A stretch of 5,348 bases of DNA, taken from positions 1 to 5,348 of the forward strand of contig JAFGJA010000193.1 in the NCBI GenBank assembly GCA_016929355.1. The letters run 5' to 3'. Source of the stretch: Anaerolineae bacterium (lineage in GTDB: Bacteria; Chloroflexota; Anaerolineae; Aggregatilineales; Aggregatilineaceae). The translations under genes and the position numbers were made by a program. The notes under the pieces are model-generated. The model saw only the letters and a list, made by a program, of their open reading frames with translations. It searched no databases and was not told the origin of the DNA. How positions within the stretch are numbered: the first letter of the stretch is position 1; each line of letters opens with the position of its first letter. Below, piece after piece: positions 1-5,343 of this stretch.

Positions 1-950
1 AGTTCGACATTGAAGCCGTAGTAGTAGGAGCAGATGTCCGAAGCGATCCGCAGTTCTTCAGGATAGCTCACGCGCAGACGGTCCAGGTCGGGTAGCGGCA
101 CTGTCGGAATCCAGTCCAGTTCGCCCGCTTCGAAGGCGGCCAACATTGCCGGGTCTTCGAGATAGGTGAACTCGAATTCGTCAATGATCGCTGGCTGCAC
201 AGTGTCAGTTCCCGGCCAGAACGGGTTCTTGATGATTACGATTTGCACATCATGTTCCCAACTCTTGACGGTGTAGGGGCCGTAGGTCTGGATCGAACCA
301 GCTTCGGTCCAGGCGTCGCCGTATTCTTCAATGGCCCATTGGGGCTGCGGGCGGGCCATCCACATGCCGTAGATCATGCCCAGGAACCCGGCGGGTTGGG
401 GAGTCTGGATTTCCAGGGTGTAATCATCAATGGCGCGTACACCCAATTCGACATCCTCACCGGCCAATTTTTCTATACCGTTGACCACCCAACGCCCCAG
501 GGTCGGCCCGTATTGCGCCCCCGTGGCGGGATCAAGCGTGCGGGTGATGCCGTAAACGAGGTCATGGGCCGTCACAACGCGCACATCGCCGTTTTCATCC
601 GTCACTTGCACGACTTCGCCCGCAGCCGGGTCGTAACGCACCCAGGGCACATCCGGCAACAGCGTGAAGGTATAGGTCAGCCCATCATCAGAGACAGTCC
701 ATTCTGTCGCCAGACCGGGTTGAATTGCGACAGTTTCAACATGCAGGGTGGTCAAACCGGTATACATCATGTTGATCAACTGAATTTCATTCATCCACGA
801 TCCCAACGACGGGTCAATGATCACGTCACCGGGGAGATAGGCGGTCCGCAGGACTTTTTTCTCCTGCGCACCGGTCAGGCTGGCGCTTGACATCACTAAA
901 GCGATGATGACCAACGCCAACACTAAAAATTTGGCTCGCTTAGTCGCCAT
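1..950 (-). CDS. Family 5 (oligopeptide/dipeptide-type) ABC transporter substrate-binding protein, N-terminal part, cut by window edge
   Basis: This is the extracytoplasmic solute receptor of an Opp/Dpp-type ABC importer, which captures peptides, nickel complexes or related small molecules and delivers them to the membrane permease. I translated the minus strand from the ATG at 950-948: 316 codons run open to the window edge, about 55-60% of the usual 500-600 residues. Residues 1-28 form a signal peptide (MATKRAK, a hydrophobic core, then a likely cut after SLTGA). There is no lipobox cysteine. Family 5 hallmarks follow: GLATEWTVSDDGLTYTFTL at about 79-97, AHDLVYGITRTLDP at 128-141, TYGPYTVKSWE at 222-232, KNPFWPG at 241-247, AAFEAGELDW at 271-280, and YYGFNV at 310-315 just before the edge. 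A segment at about 105-127, rich in Asp, Glu and Val, lengthens the strand pair before AHDLVYG. The start is backed by a strong ribosome binding site. The gene diverges from the sugar operon. The family call is firm; the ligand is unknown. Confidence 0.93.
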   Translation of the reverse strand, partial: MATKRAKFLVLALVIIALVMSSASLTGAQEKKVLRTAYLPGDVIIDPSLGSWMNEIQLINMMYTGLTTLHVETVAIQPGLATEWTVSDDGLTYTFTLLPDVPWVRYDPAAGEVVQVTDENGDVRVVTAHDLVYGITRTLDPATGAQYGPTLGRWVVNGIEKLAGEDVELGVRAIDDYTLEIQTPQPAGFLGMIYGMWMARPQPQWAIEEYGDAWTEAGSIQTYGPYTVKSWEHDVQIVIIKNPFWPGTDTVQPAIIDEFEFTYLEDPAMLAAFEAGELDWIPTVPLPDLDRLRVSYPEELRIASDICSYYYGFNVE

Positions 951-960
951 AACGAAAAAA

Positions 961-970
961 TCTCCTTCTT
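961..970 (-). promoter_or_regulatory. Ribosome binding site of the minus-strand binding-protein gene
   Basis: On the minus strand the bases read AAGAAGGAGA, a strong Shine-Dalgarno match. A 10-base T-rich spacer separates it from the ATG at 950-948. It fixes the start of the family 5 binding protein directly before its signal peptide. Confidence 0.8.
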
Positions 971-993
971 CTATAATGTGGTCAAAAAACAGG

Positions 994-1013
994 TGTGTCG
1001 TTACACAGCTGTG
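994..1013. promoter_or_regulatory. Two overlapping palindromes in the leader of the minus-strand gene (possible operator)
   Basis: TGTGTCGTTACACA (994-1007) has perfect 5-base inverted arms around 4 bases. It overlaps CACAGCTGTG (1004-1013), a perfect 10-base palindrome. They lie between a possible minus-strand -10 box and the ribosome binding site, where a repressor could act. No known regulator consensus is recognised, and the CG is off-centre for a LacI site, so an operator role is inference. Confidence 0.3.
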
Positions 1014-1017
1014 CCCA

Positions 1018-1046
1018 TTTATACGGAGCCTTGTGAATTTTTGATC
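1018..1046 (-). promoter_or_regulatory. Weak candidate promoter for the minus-strand binding-protein gene
   Basis: The minus strand reads TATAAA at 1023-1018, a good -10 box. Upstream, at spacings of 17-19 bases, there are only poor -35 matches (GATCAA, TGATCA or CTGATC around 1041-1048). Transcription would start near 1011 and leave a leader of about 60 bases. No better leftward promoter was found in the region, but the -35 element is weak. Confidence 0.28.
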
Positions 1047-1144
1047 AGTTTTTGGAAAGTGAATTAGAGAGGCAGGGTGGGGTGATTGTTTCGCGTAAAG
1101 CCAAGCCGAAGTTCATAACACCCTACTAGACCACAATCACTTGC

Positions 1145-1174
1145 TTGACTTGCCGAACAGGGCTAGGTTATACT
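1145..1174 (+). promoter_or_regulatory. Sigma-70-type promoter of the sugar transport operon
   Basis: A -35 box TTGACT (1145-1150) and a -10 box TATACT (1169-1174) are separated by 18 bases. Each differs from consensus by one base (TTGACA, TATAAT). Transcription would start at about 1180-1183, giving a leader of about 110 bases before the binding-protein gene. It is the best rightward promoter in the divergent region, and its start point falls on a LacI-type operator. Confidence 0.72.
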
Positions 1175-1181
1175 GTGAATA

Positions 1182-1195
1182 TGTTTGCGCTAACA
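1182..1195. promoter_or_regulatory. LacI/GalR-family operator over the transcription start
   Basis: TGTTTGCGCTAACA is a 14-base palindrome, symmetric except for one base pair (positions 5 and 10), with the central CG and outer TG...CA arms typical of LacI/GalR-family sites. It matches the general form TGWNANCGNTNWCA at every defined position but one. It begins 7 bases after the -10 box, so a bound repressor would block transcription initiation. Known LacI-family logic suggests relief of repression by the imported sugar or a derivative. No regulator gene lies in this window. Confidence 0.65.
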
Positions 1196-1281
1196 CACGC
1201 GCGACAAGCCTATAAATACCACAAACTAAGGAGGGTTTATCGCTTATCTGCCGGTTGGTTCGTCCATTTTAATTAACCTCT

Positions 1282-1286
1282 GGAGG
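1282..1286 (+). promoter_or_regulatory. Ribosome binding site of the sugar-binding protein gene
   Basis: GGAGG lies 4 bases (AAAA) before the ATG at 1291. The spacing is short but workable, and it supports that ATG as the start. A second, stronger AAGGAGG occurs at 1228-1234 in the leader with no conventional start codon after it. Confidence 0.75.
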
Positions 1287-1290
1287 AAAA

Positions 1291-2304
1291 ATGTTTAAAA
1301 AGATTAGCTTGGCTCTCGCTTTCATTTTGGCCCTAACCCTGTTGGCTCCCTCGTTCTCTCAAACTGAAACGCCCGTTGCTGCCCAGGAAGACAAGTGGTG
1401 CAGTGGCGTCGATATTGTCTTCTTCCCCGGTGGCCCGCCAGGTGGCACGTTCGCTACGGTTGTCTATAACGGCGCGGTGCAGGCTGCCGCCGATCTCGGC
1501 GCGAACATGGAAGTGATCTGGTCGGATTGGGACCCCGAAAAGATGGTTCGCCAGTTTGTTGAAGCGGCTGCCACCAGTCCTGACGGTATCGCCGTGATGG
1601 GACACCCCGGCGACGATGCGTTCGAAGCCGTGATCGATGACGCCGAGGCCAATGGCATTATCGTTACCAGCCAGAACACAACGCTGGATCGCATTGAAGC
1701 CAAGTATTTCGGCCAGGGCTTTGGGTACGTTGGTGCAGAAAATTACTCGGCGGGTTATTCGCTCGGTAAAGAAGCTTTTGCCCGCGCGGGTCTGGTCGAA
1801 GGTGATCGCGCGATGGTCTGGGGCTTGCTCTCACAGCCGACACGCGGTCTGCGCACCCAGGGCGTGATCGATGCGCTCGAAGAAGGTGGCGTGGTGGTGG
1901 ACTATCTCGAAATTGATTCGGAAACCAATGCCAATCCGCCGGCAGGTGCGCCGCAGTTTGCCGCCTATGTCTCCTCGAATCCTGATGTGAAATTGGTGGT
2001 GACGGATCATGGTGGACTCACCGCGTCTATTGAAGTCTACTTCGATGCGGCTGGTTTGGGTGCAGATGATGTCTTCGCCGCCGGGTTCGATCTTTCTGCC
2101 GCGACGGTAGAAGCGATCCGTGCCGGTTGGACCGATCTCGTGATCGACCAGCAGCAGTGGCTCCAGGGCTATTTGCCGATCCTGCAAATCTGTCTCACCA
2201 AGCAGTATGCTTTCTCTGGCTTGCACATTGACACCGGCTCCGGCTTTGCCCATGCCGACAATATCGAACTGTTGGCTGACCTGGTGCAACGCCAGATTCG
2301 CTAA
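1291..2304 (+). CDS. CUT2-type sugar ABC transporter, secreted substrate-binding protein
   Basis: This is the solute receptor of a sugar importer of the ribose/fructose (CUT2) class, with a periplasmic-binding-protein-like fold (Peripla_BP_4). It is 337 residues long, normal for the family. Residues 1-31 are a signal peptide (MFKKIS, a hydrophobic core, likely cut after PVAA) with no lipobox cysteine. The first lobe starts at DIVFFPGGPPGG (41-52), where sugar binders have their first strand and ligand loop. Further landmarks are WSDWDPEKM (77-85), PDGIAVMGHPGDDAF (97-111, the 'DGI' motif of the family), GIIVTSQNT (122-130), GYVGAENYSAGY (145-156), LVVTDHGG (235-242) and FAAGFDLS (262-269). 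QQQWLQGYLPI (287-297) corresponds to the conserved 'Q.p..qG' strand. C37 and C301 are the only cysteines and could form a disulfide outside the cell. It is first in the operon, as is usual for the most abundant component. The ligand is unknown; fructose, ribose or another small polyol or sugar are all possible. Confidence 0.92.
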   Translation: MFKKISLALAFILALTLLAPSFSQTETPVAAQEDKWCSGVDIVFFPGGPPGGTFATVVYNGAVQAAADLGANMEVIWSDWDPEKMVRQFVEAAATSPDGIAVMGHPGDDAFEAVIDDAEANGIIVTSQNTTLDRIEAKYFGQGFGYVGAENYSAGYSLGKEAFARAGLVEGDRAMVWGLLSQPTRGLRTQGVIDALEEGGVVVDYLEIDSETNANPPAGAPQFAAYVSSNPDVKLVVTDHGGLTASIEVYFDAAGLGADDVFAAGFDLSAATVEAIRAGWTDLVIDQQQWLQGYLPILQICLTKQYAFSGLHIDTGSGFAHADNIELLADLVQRQIR

Positions 2305-2336
2305 GGCTGTCCGACGCATCGTATAGAGCTATTTTG

Positions 2337-2368
2337 CGGAGCAAACGATCCCGTGACCGTTTGCTCCG
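2337..2368 (+). repeat. Intercistronic hairpin between binding-protein and ATPase genes
   Basis: CGGAGCAAACG (2337-2347) and its exact complement CGTTTGCTCCG (2358-2368) form a perfect 11-bp stem with a 10-base loop. No T-run follows on either strand, so it is not a classical intrinsic terminator. It lies in the 134-base gap between the first and second genes, the longest gap in the operon. Hairpins at this position in sugar importer operons are known to stabilise the upstream binding-protein mRNA or to reduce read-through. That role here is inference; the structure itself is plain in the sequence. Confidence 0.7.
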
Positions 2369-2427
2369 TCCCTTATGGCACTGTATCAGTTGGCTGGAAA
2401 ATTTACGGCACAGAACACTTATTTTTG

Positions 2428-2432
2428 AAGGA
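2428..2432 (+). promoter_or_regulatory. Ribosome binding site that decides the ATPase start
   Basis: AAGGA lies 6 bases before the ATG at 2439. The same frame stays open back to a TTG at 2334, but that longer version would add 35 residues unlike any ABC domain, begin at the edge of the hairpin and lack a ribosome binding site. The ATG at 2439 is therefore preferred. Confidence 0.75.
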
Positions 2433-2438
2433 AGTATT

Positions 2439-3194
2439 ATGGCACACCGGCTCGAACTGCGTGATATACATAAATCATTTGGCGAGGTGCAATCGCTGCA
2501 TGATGTCAATTTCCGGGTGGAACAAAACGAGGTTGTTGGGTTGTTAGGCGATAACGGCGCGGGCAAATCGACCCTGATCAAAATTATTACCGGCTACCAC
2601 CAGCCCGATCAGGGCGAAATGTATTTTAACGGTGAACTGGTGCATGATCTGACCGTGCCCAAAGCGCGTAAACTCGGCGTCGAAACCGTCTACCAGGAGC
2701 GCGCCTTAGCTGACCAACAGACTCTCTGGCGGAATATCTTCTTGGGCCGCGAAATCAAAAATGCGATGGGCTTTCTCGATATTAAAAAGATGCGTGACGA
2801 AACCCACCGGTTGATGGTCGAGTCGATGGGTTTTACCTCGCTGGCCGTGACTCCTGATTCCGTGATCAAGACGTTTTCTGGCGGCGAAAAGCAGGGGGTT
2901 GCCATTACGCGCGCGCTCTATTTTGAGGCGGACCTGATTATTCTTGACGAGCCAACAATGGGACTTTCGCTGGAAGAAACGCGCAAATTATTAGAATTTG
3001 TGCGCGGCATTAAAGCGGCGGGCAAAGCGGCGGTGTTCATTGATCACAACGTCTTTCATGTCTATTCCGTATCGGACCGGGTTGTTGTGTTGGATCGCGG
3101 CACTGTCGCCGGGGAATTTATGACCGCCGACATCACCCTGGATGACCTGATGGAAAAAATGATGCGCGTCGCGCAGACCGGCAGCCTGGATTAG
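2439..3194 (+). CDS. Sugar ABC transporter ATP-binding protein, single-domain (FrcA-like)
   Basis: This is the cytoplasmic ATPase that powers import through the adjacent permease. It has 251 residues with one nucleotide-binding domain, whereas RbsA, MglA and XylG have two fused domains of about 500 residues. The size and pattern match FrcA, the ATPase of the rhizobial fructose importer, so it probably works as a homodimer. Visible motifs: Walker A GDNGAGKST (37-45), Q-loop VYQE with Q86, signature FSGGEKQ (146-152), Walker B LIILDEP (166-172) and H-loop IDHN with H203. Two positions are unusual. The D-loop reads MGLS (174-177) instead of SALD, as in FrcA-type proteins that depart from SALD there, and the switch histidine follows Asp rather than Ser. 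All catalytic residues (K43, Q86, D170, E171, H203) are present, so it should be active. The start is set by the ribosome binding site at 2428. The permease gene begins 30 bases downstream. Confidence 0.93.
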   Translation: MAHRLELRDIHKSFGEVQSLHDVNFRVEQNEVVGLLGDNGAGKSTLIKIITGYHQPDQGEMYFNGELVHDLTVPKARKLGVETVYQERALADQQTLWRNIFLGREIKNAMGFLDIKKMRDETHRLMVESMGFTSLAVTPDSVIKTFSGGEKQGVAITRALYFEADLIILDEPTMGLSLEETRKLLEFVRGIKAAGKAAVFIDHNVFHVYSVSDRVVVLDRGTVAGEFMTADITLDDLMEKMMRVAQTGSLD

Positions 3195-3210
3195 GATTAA
3201 TATTGTTTTC

Positions 3211-3217
3211 AGAAAGG
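3211..3217 (+). promoter_or_regulatory. Ribosome binding site of the permease gene
   Basis: AGAAAGG lies 7 bases before the ATG at 3225. A TTG directly in front of it (3222) is in frame, but the ATG is the better start for this spacing. Confidence 0.6.
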
Positions 3218-3224
3218 TTTTTTG

Positions 3225-4247
3225 ATGACTTTGCACACTGAACATTCTGCATCGCCTCGCATGGAACAGTCTCAGGAACTATCTGTCCGCCTGACCCGGT
3301 TTGCACGAAAAAATGCATCGCAATTGGGTATCCTGAGCGTGTTTATCATCATGGTGATCGTGTTTGTTTTCACCGCGCCTGAGACGTTTCAGTCCAAAGA
3401 TATTTACGCTTCCTTGATGTTTTCGGTTCCCTTGTATGGCATTGTGGCTTTGCCACTGACGATGGTCATTATTGCGGGGGAGATGGACCTTTCCTTCGGG
3501 TCGATCATGGCGGTGGGTATGGTCGGTTTCTGGTATGCGTATGATGCGACCAACAGTATTGAAATCGGTTTTCTGGTCTGTCTGGTGACAGGTTTTGTCG
3601 CCGGGTTAATCAACGGCCTGATTGTGGTTGGGTTTGGCGTGCCCTCGTTGATTGCGACCATTGGGATGATGTTTTTCTGGCGGGGGGTGGTCCAGGTCAC
3701 GATTGAGGGCAGCATGAAAACCTTCTTCGAGGCGCGGGATTCCACACTTAACTCGATTCTGGTCGGCGAAACCAATGGATTCTGGGAACACGAAATGTTC
3801 TGGATGATTGTGGTGGCGATTCTGGTGTGGGTGATCCTCAATCGTCATCAATTTGGCGCACACGTTTACTTGATTGGGGACAACGAGGCCAGCGCGCGCT
3901 TGATGGGCGTTAACGTGAACCGGACCCGTATTATGCTGTTTGCCTCGGTGGGACTCGCTTCCGCCTTTGCGGGCGCGATGTCCAGCTTGCAACTATCAAC
4001 CTTTTTCCCCACCCTGGGGGATGGGCAGTTGATGCCCACACTTTCCTCGGTCTTTTTAGGCGGCACGTCGGTTTTCGGCGGCACGGGAACCATCTTTGGC
4101 ACATTTTTGGGGTGCTTTGTGTTTGGCTTCATCAAACCAGGGCTGGTAGCGCTGGGTTTGACGGGGTACTGGACTCAATTCATTCAAGGGTCGGTGATTG
4201 TCGCGTCGGTGGCGATGCATATTTTCATCCAGCGCCGGGTCGAATAG
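3225..4247 (+). CDS. CUT2-family sugar ABC transporter permease
   Basis: This is the membrane subunit (BPD_transp_2, RbsC/FrcC family) that forms the sugar channel, probably as a homodimer since only one permease gene is present. It has 340 residues, normal for the family. A cytoplasmic N-terminal stretch of about 32 polar residues precedes the first membrane helix at about 33-50. Further hydrophobic segments lie near 62-84, 90-106, 113-137, 139-157, 190-206, 234-253, 272-300 and 300-337. Family motifs are GEMDLSFGSIMAVG (85-98, the usual GGIDLSVG box), NGLIVVGFGVPSLIATIGMM (130-149), GDNEASARLMGV (218-229, the cytoplasmic loop that contacts the ATPase) and FLGGTSVFGGTGTIFGTFLG (277-296). It follows the ATPase gene by 30 bases and precedes the URO-D-fold gene by 10 bases, so all are likely co-transcribed. 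Its specificity cannot be deduced. Confidence 0.94.
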   Translation: MTLHTEHSASPRMEQSQELSVRLTRFARKNASQLGILSVFIIMVIVFVFTAPETFQSKDIYASLMFSVPLYGIVALPLTMVIIAGEMDLSFGSIMAVGMVGFWYAYDATNSIEIGFLVCLVTGFVAGLINGLIVVGFGVPSLIATIGMMFFWRGVVQVTIEGSMKTFFEARDSTLNSILVGETNGFWEHEMFWMIVVAILVWVILNRHQFGAHVYLIGDNEASARLMGVNVNRTRIMLFASVGLASAFAGAMSSLQLSTFFPTLGDGQLMPTLSSVFLGGTSVFGGTGTIFGTFLGCFVFGFIKPGLVALGLTGYWTQFIQGSVIVASVAMHIFIQRRVE

Positions 4248-4257
4248 GCCCGTTAAC

Positions 4258-5343
4258 ATGACATCCCAACACGATTTTGAACTTGTCACCATGCCTGGTT
4301 TCGAGATGGCGATGCAGCGTGTCTATGCGTGGTTCGCGGGCGCGATCATTGACCGTGCCCCGGTGCGTTTTATGGCGCACAATGCGTTTGTCGAGGAAGC
4401 GCAGGCCGCTTACCCATCTGATAACGTGCGGGATCGCTGGTTTGATGCGGAATTTCAGGTCGAAACCTACATCAAATCGCTGGCGGGGAAGACGTTTCAG
4501 GCGGAAACTTTCCCGGTCTTTTTCCCCAATCTCGGCCCGGAGGTTTACGCGGCCTTTTACGGCTCCGAATTGGAATACGGTGATGTGACCTCGTGGTCGA
4601 AGCCCCTCGTTAAAACATGGGATGATCTTGCCAAGCTGCAACTTGATCTGCAAAACGACTATGCGCGCAAACTTGACGAACTGACACAGATCGCGCTGGA
4701 ACGCTGTGAGGGGCGTTATCTGGTTGGCTATACCGATCTGCATCCCGGCATGGATTGTGTCGCCGCGTGGCGTGATCCGCAGCAGTTATGTTTTGATCTG
4801 CTGGAAAGTCCCGATCAGGTGCAGGCCATGATCGAGATTGCGATCAAAGACTTTGAGACGATCTACGATCACTATGATGCTATGCTCAAGGCGCATAACC
4901 ATCTCTCGGTGAGTTGGATGGGGATTCCCTCGTTTGGCCGGATGCACATTCCTAGCTGCGATTTTTCTTCGCTGATTTCCTCGCAAATGTTCGAGCAGTT
5001 TTGTCTGCCGGTGTTGCAGCGCGAAGTCAAGACCATGACGCATAATGTGTTTCATGTGGACGGGCGCGGCGTGGCGCGACACCGCGATATGATCCTCAAT
5101 GTGCCTGAAGTCCACGCGATTCAGTGGGTGCAGGGTGTGGGCGACGATTACCCGATCATGCAGTGGGTCCCGCTCATCAAAGAGATTCAGGCCCGCGCGC
5201 CGATCATCATCGATCTGGATAAGGCCGATCTGGATGATTTCATGGCGGCGGTGGAGCCGGAAGGTATTTTCCTCTGGCTGGCGGTGGATGATCCTGACGA
5301 ACAGCGCGCGATTTTGCAGCGCGTCGAACGGTGGGGGAACTAA
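4258..5343 (+). CDS. URO-D-fold (uroporphyrinogen decarboxylase superfamily) protein, not HemE
   Basis: This 361-residue cytoplasmic protein has the TIM-barrel URO-D fold, shared by HemE and by cobalamin-linked methyltransferases such as MtaA. Visible family features are GYTDLHPGMDCVAAWRDP (157-174), the IPSCDFSSLIS box (231-241) followed by MFEQFCLPVLQ (244-254), FHVDGRG (265-271) with H275 after it, and IQWVQGVG (288-295). The HemE substrate signature (RQAGRY-type N-terminus and GFAGAPWT) is absent, so it is not a haem enzyme. Zinc methyltransferases of this fold use a His-x-Cys pair; here the corresponding place reads His266-Val-Asp268, so zinc-thiolate chemistry is doubtful. The frame is open back to 4198, inside the permease gene. 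The ATG at 4258, 10 bases after the permease stop, is chosen although no Shine-Dalgarno is visible, which suggests translational coupling. Its place in a sugar importer operon suggests that it acts on the imported compound, perhaps by demethylation or decarboxylation. The fold is fairly sure; the reaction is unknown. Confidence 0.85.
   Translation: MTSQHDFELVTMPGFEMAMQRVYAWFAGAIIDRAPVRFMAHNAFVEEAQAAYPSDNVRDRWFDAEFQVETYIKSLAGKTFQAETFPVFFPNLGPEVYAAFYGSELEYGDVTSWSKPLVKTWDDLAKLQLDLQNDYARKLDELTQIALERCEGRYLVGYTDLHPGMDCVAAWRDPQQLCFDLLESPDQVQAMIEIAIKDFETIYDHYDAMLKAHNHLSVSWMGIPSFGRMHIPSCDFSSLISSQMFEQFCLPVLQREVKTMTHNVFHVDGRGVARHRDMILNVPEVHAIQWVQGVGDDYPIMQWVPLIKEIQARAPIIIDLDKADLDDFMAAVEPEGIFLWLAVDDPDEQRAILQRVERWGN

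Larger units (their letters stand above)
951..1290. other. Divergent intergenic regulatory region (340 bases)
   Basis: This gap separates the divergent family 5 binding-protein gene and the sugar operon. It carries the leftward ribosome binding site, palindromes and weak promoter at 961-1046. A stretch at about 1047-1140 holds nothing I can name beyond a TTTCGCGTAAA half-palindrome at 1089-1099. Then come the rightward promoter and LacI-type operator (1145-1195), and an A/T-rich leader with a spare AAGGAGG at 1228-1234. I see no RNA gene, no riboswitch core that I recognise and no conventional small ORF. Confidence 0.6.

Noticed and set aside
243..890. A 215-codon plus-strand open frame
   Set aside because: It lies wholly opposite the family 5 binding-protein gene, starts without a ribosome binding site and encodes no recognisable domain; the minus-strand protein explains the region.
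1211..1217. TATAAAT as a second rightward -10 box
   Set aside because: No acceptable -35 box lies 15-19 bases upstream; the nearest TTTGCG is 21 bases away and belongs to the operator.
1831..2319. A 162-codon minus-strand frame opposite the sugar-binding protein
   Set aside because: It is the reverse shadow of a well-supported gene and has no domain or ribosome site of its own.
2337..2368. The hairpin as an intrinsic terminator ending the first gene's transcript
   Set aside because: The bases after the stem are TCCCTTATGG on the plus strand and CAAAATAG on the minus strand; neither has the T-run that a Rho-independent terminator needs.
2334..2438. A TTG-started 35-residue N-terminal extension of the ATPase
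   Set aside because: The extension begins at the edge of the hairpin, is basic and unlike ABC domains, and has no ribosome site, whereas the ATG at 2439 has AAGGA at proper distance.
2353..2547. A 64-codon frame starting inside the hairpin
   Set aside because: It overlaps the ATPase gene in another frame, has no ribosome site and ends arbitrarily, so it is a chance frame.
4198..4257. A start of the URO-D-fold protein inside the permease gene (20 extra residues)
   Set aside because: The extra residues (Arg/Ser/Cys-rich) are read from permease coding sequence in another frame and do not resemble the family; the ATG at 4258 gives a normal N-terminus.
4258..5343. Annotation as HemE (haem biosynthesis uroporphyrinogen decarboxylase)
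   Set aside because: The RQAGR-type N-terminal and GFAGAPWT motifs that bind the porphyrin are absent, and the gene sits in a sugar importer operon.
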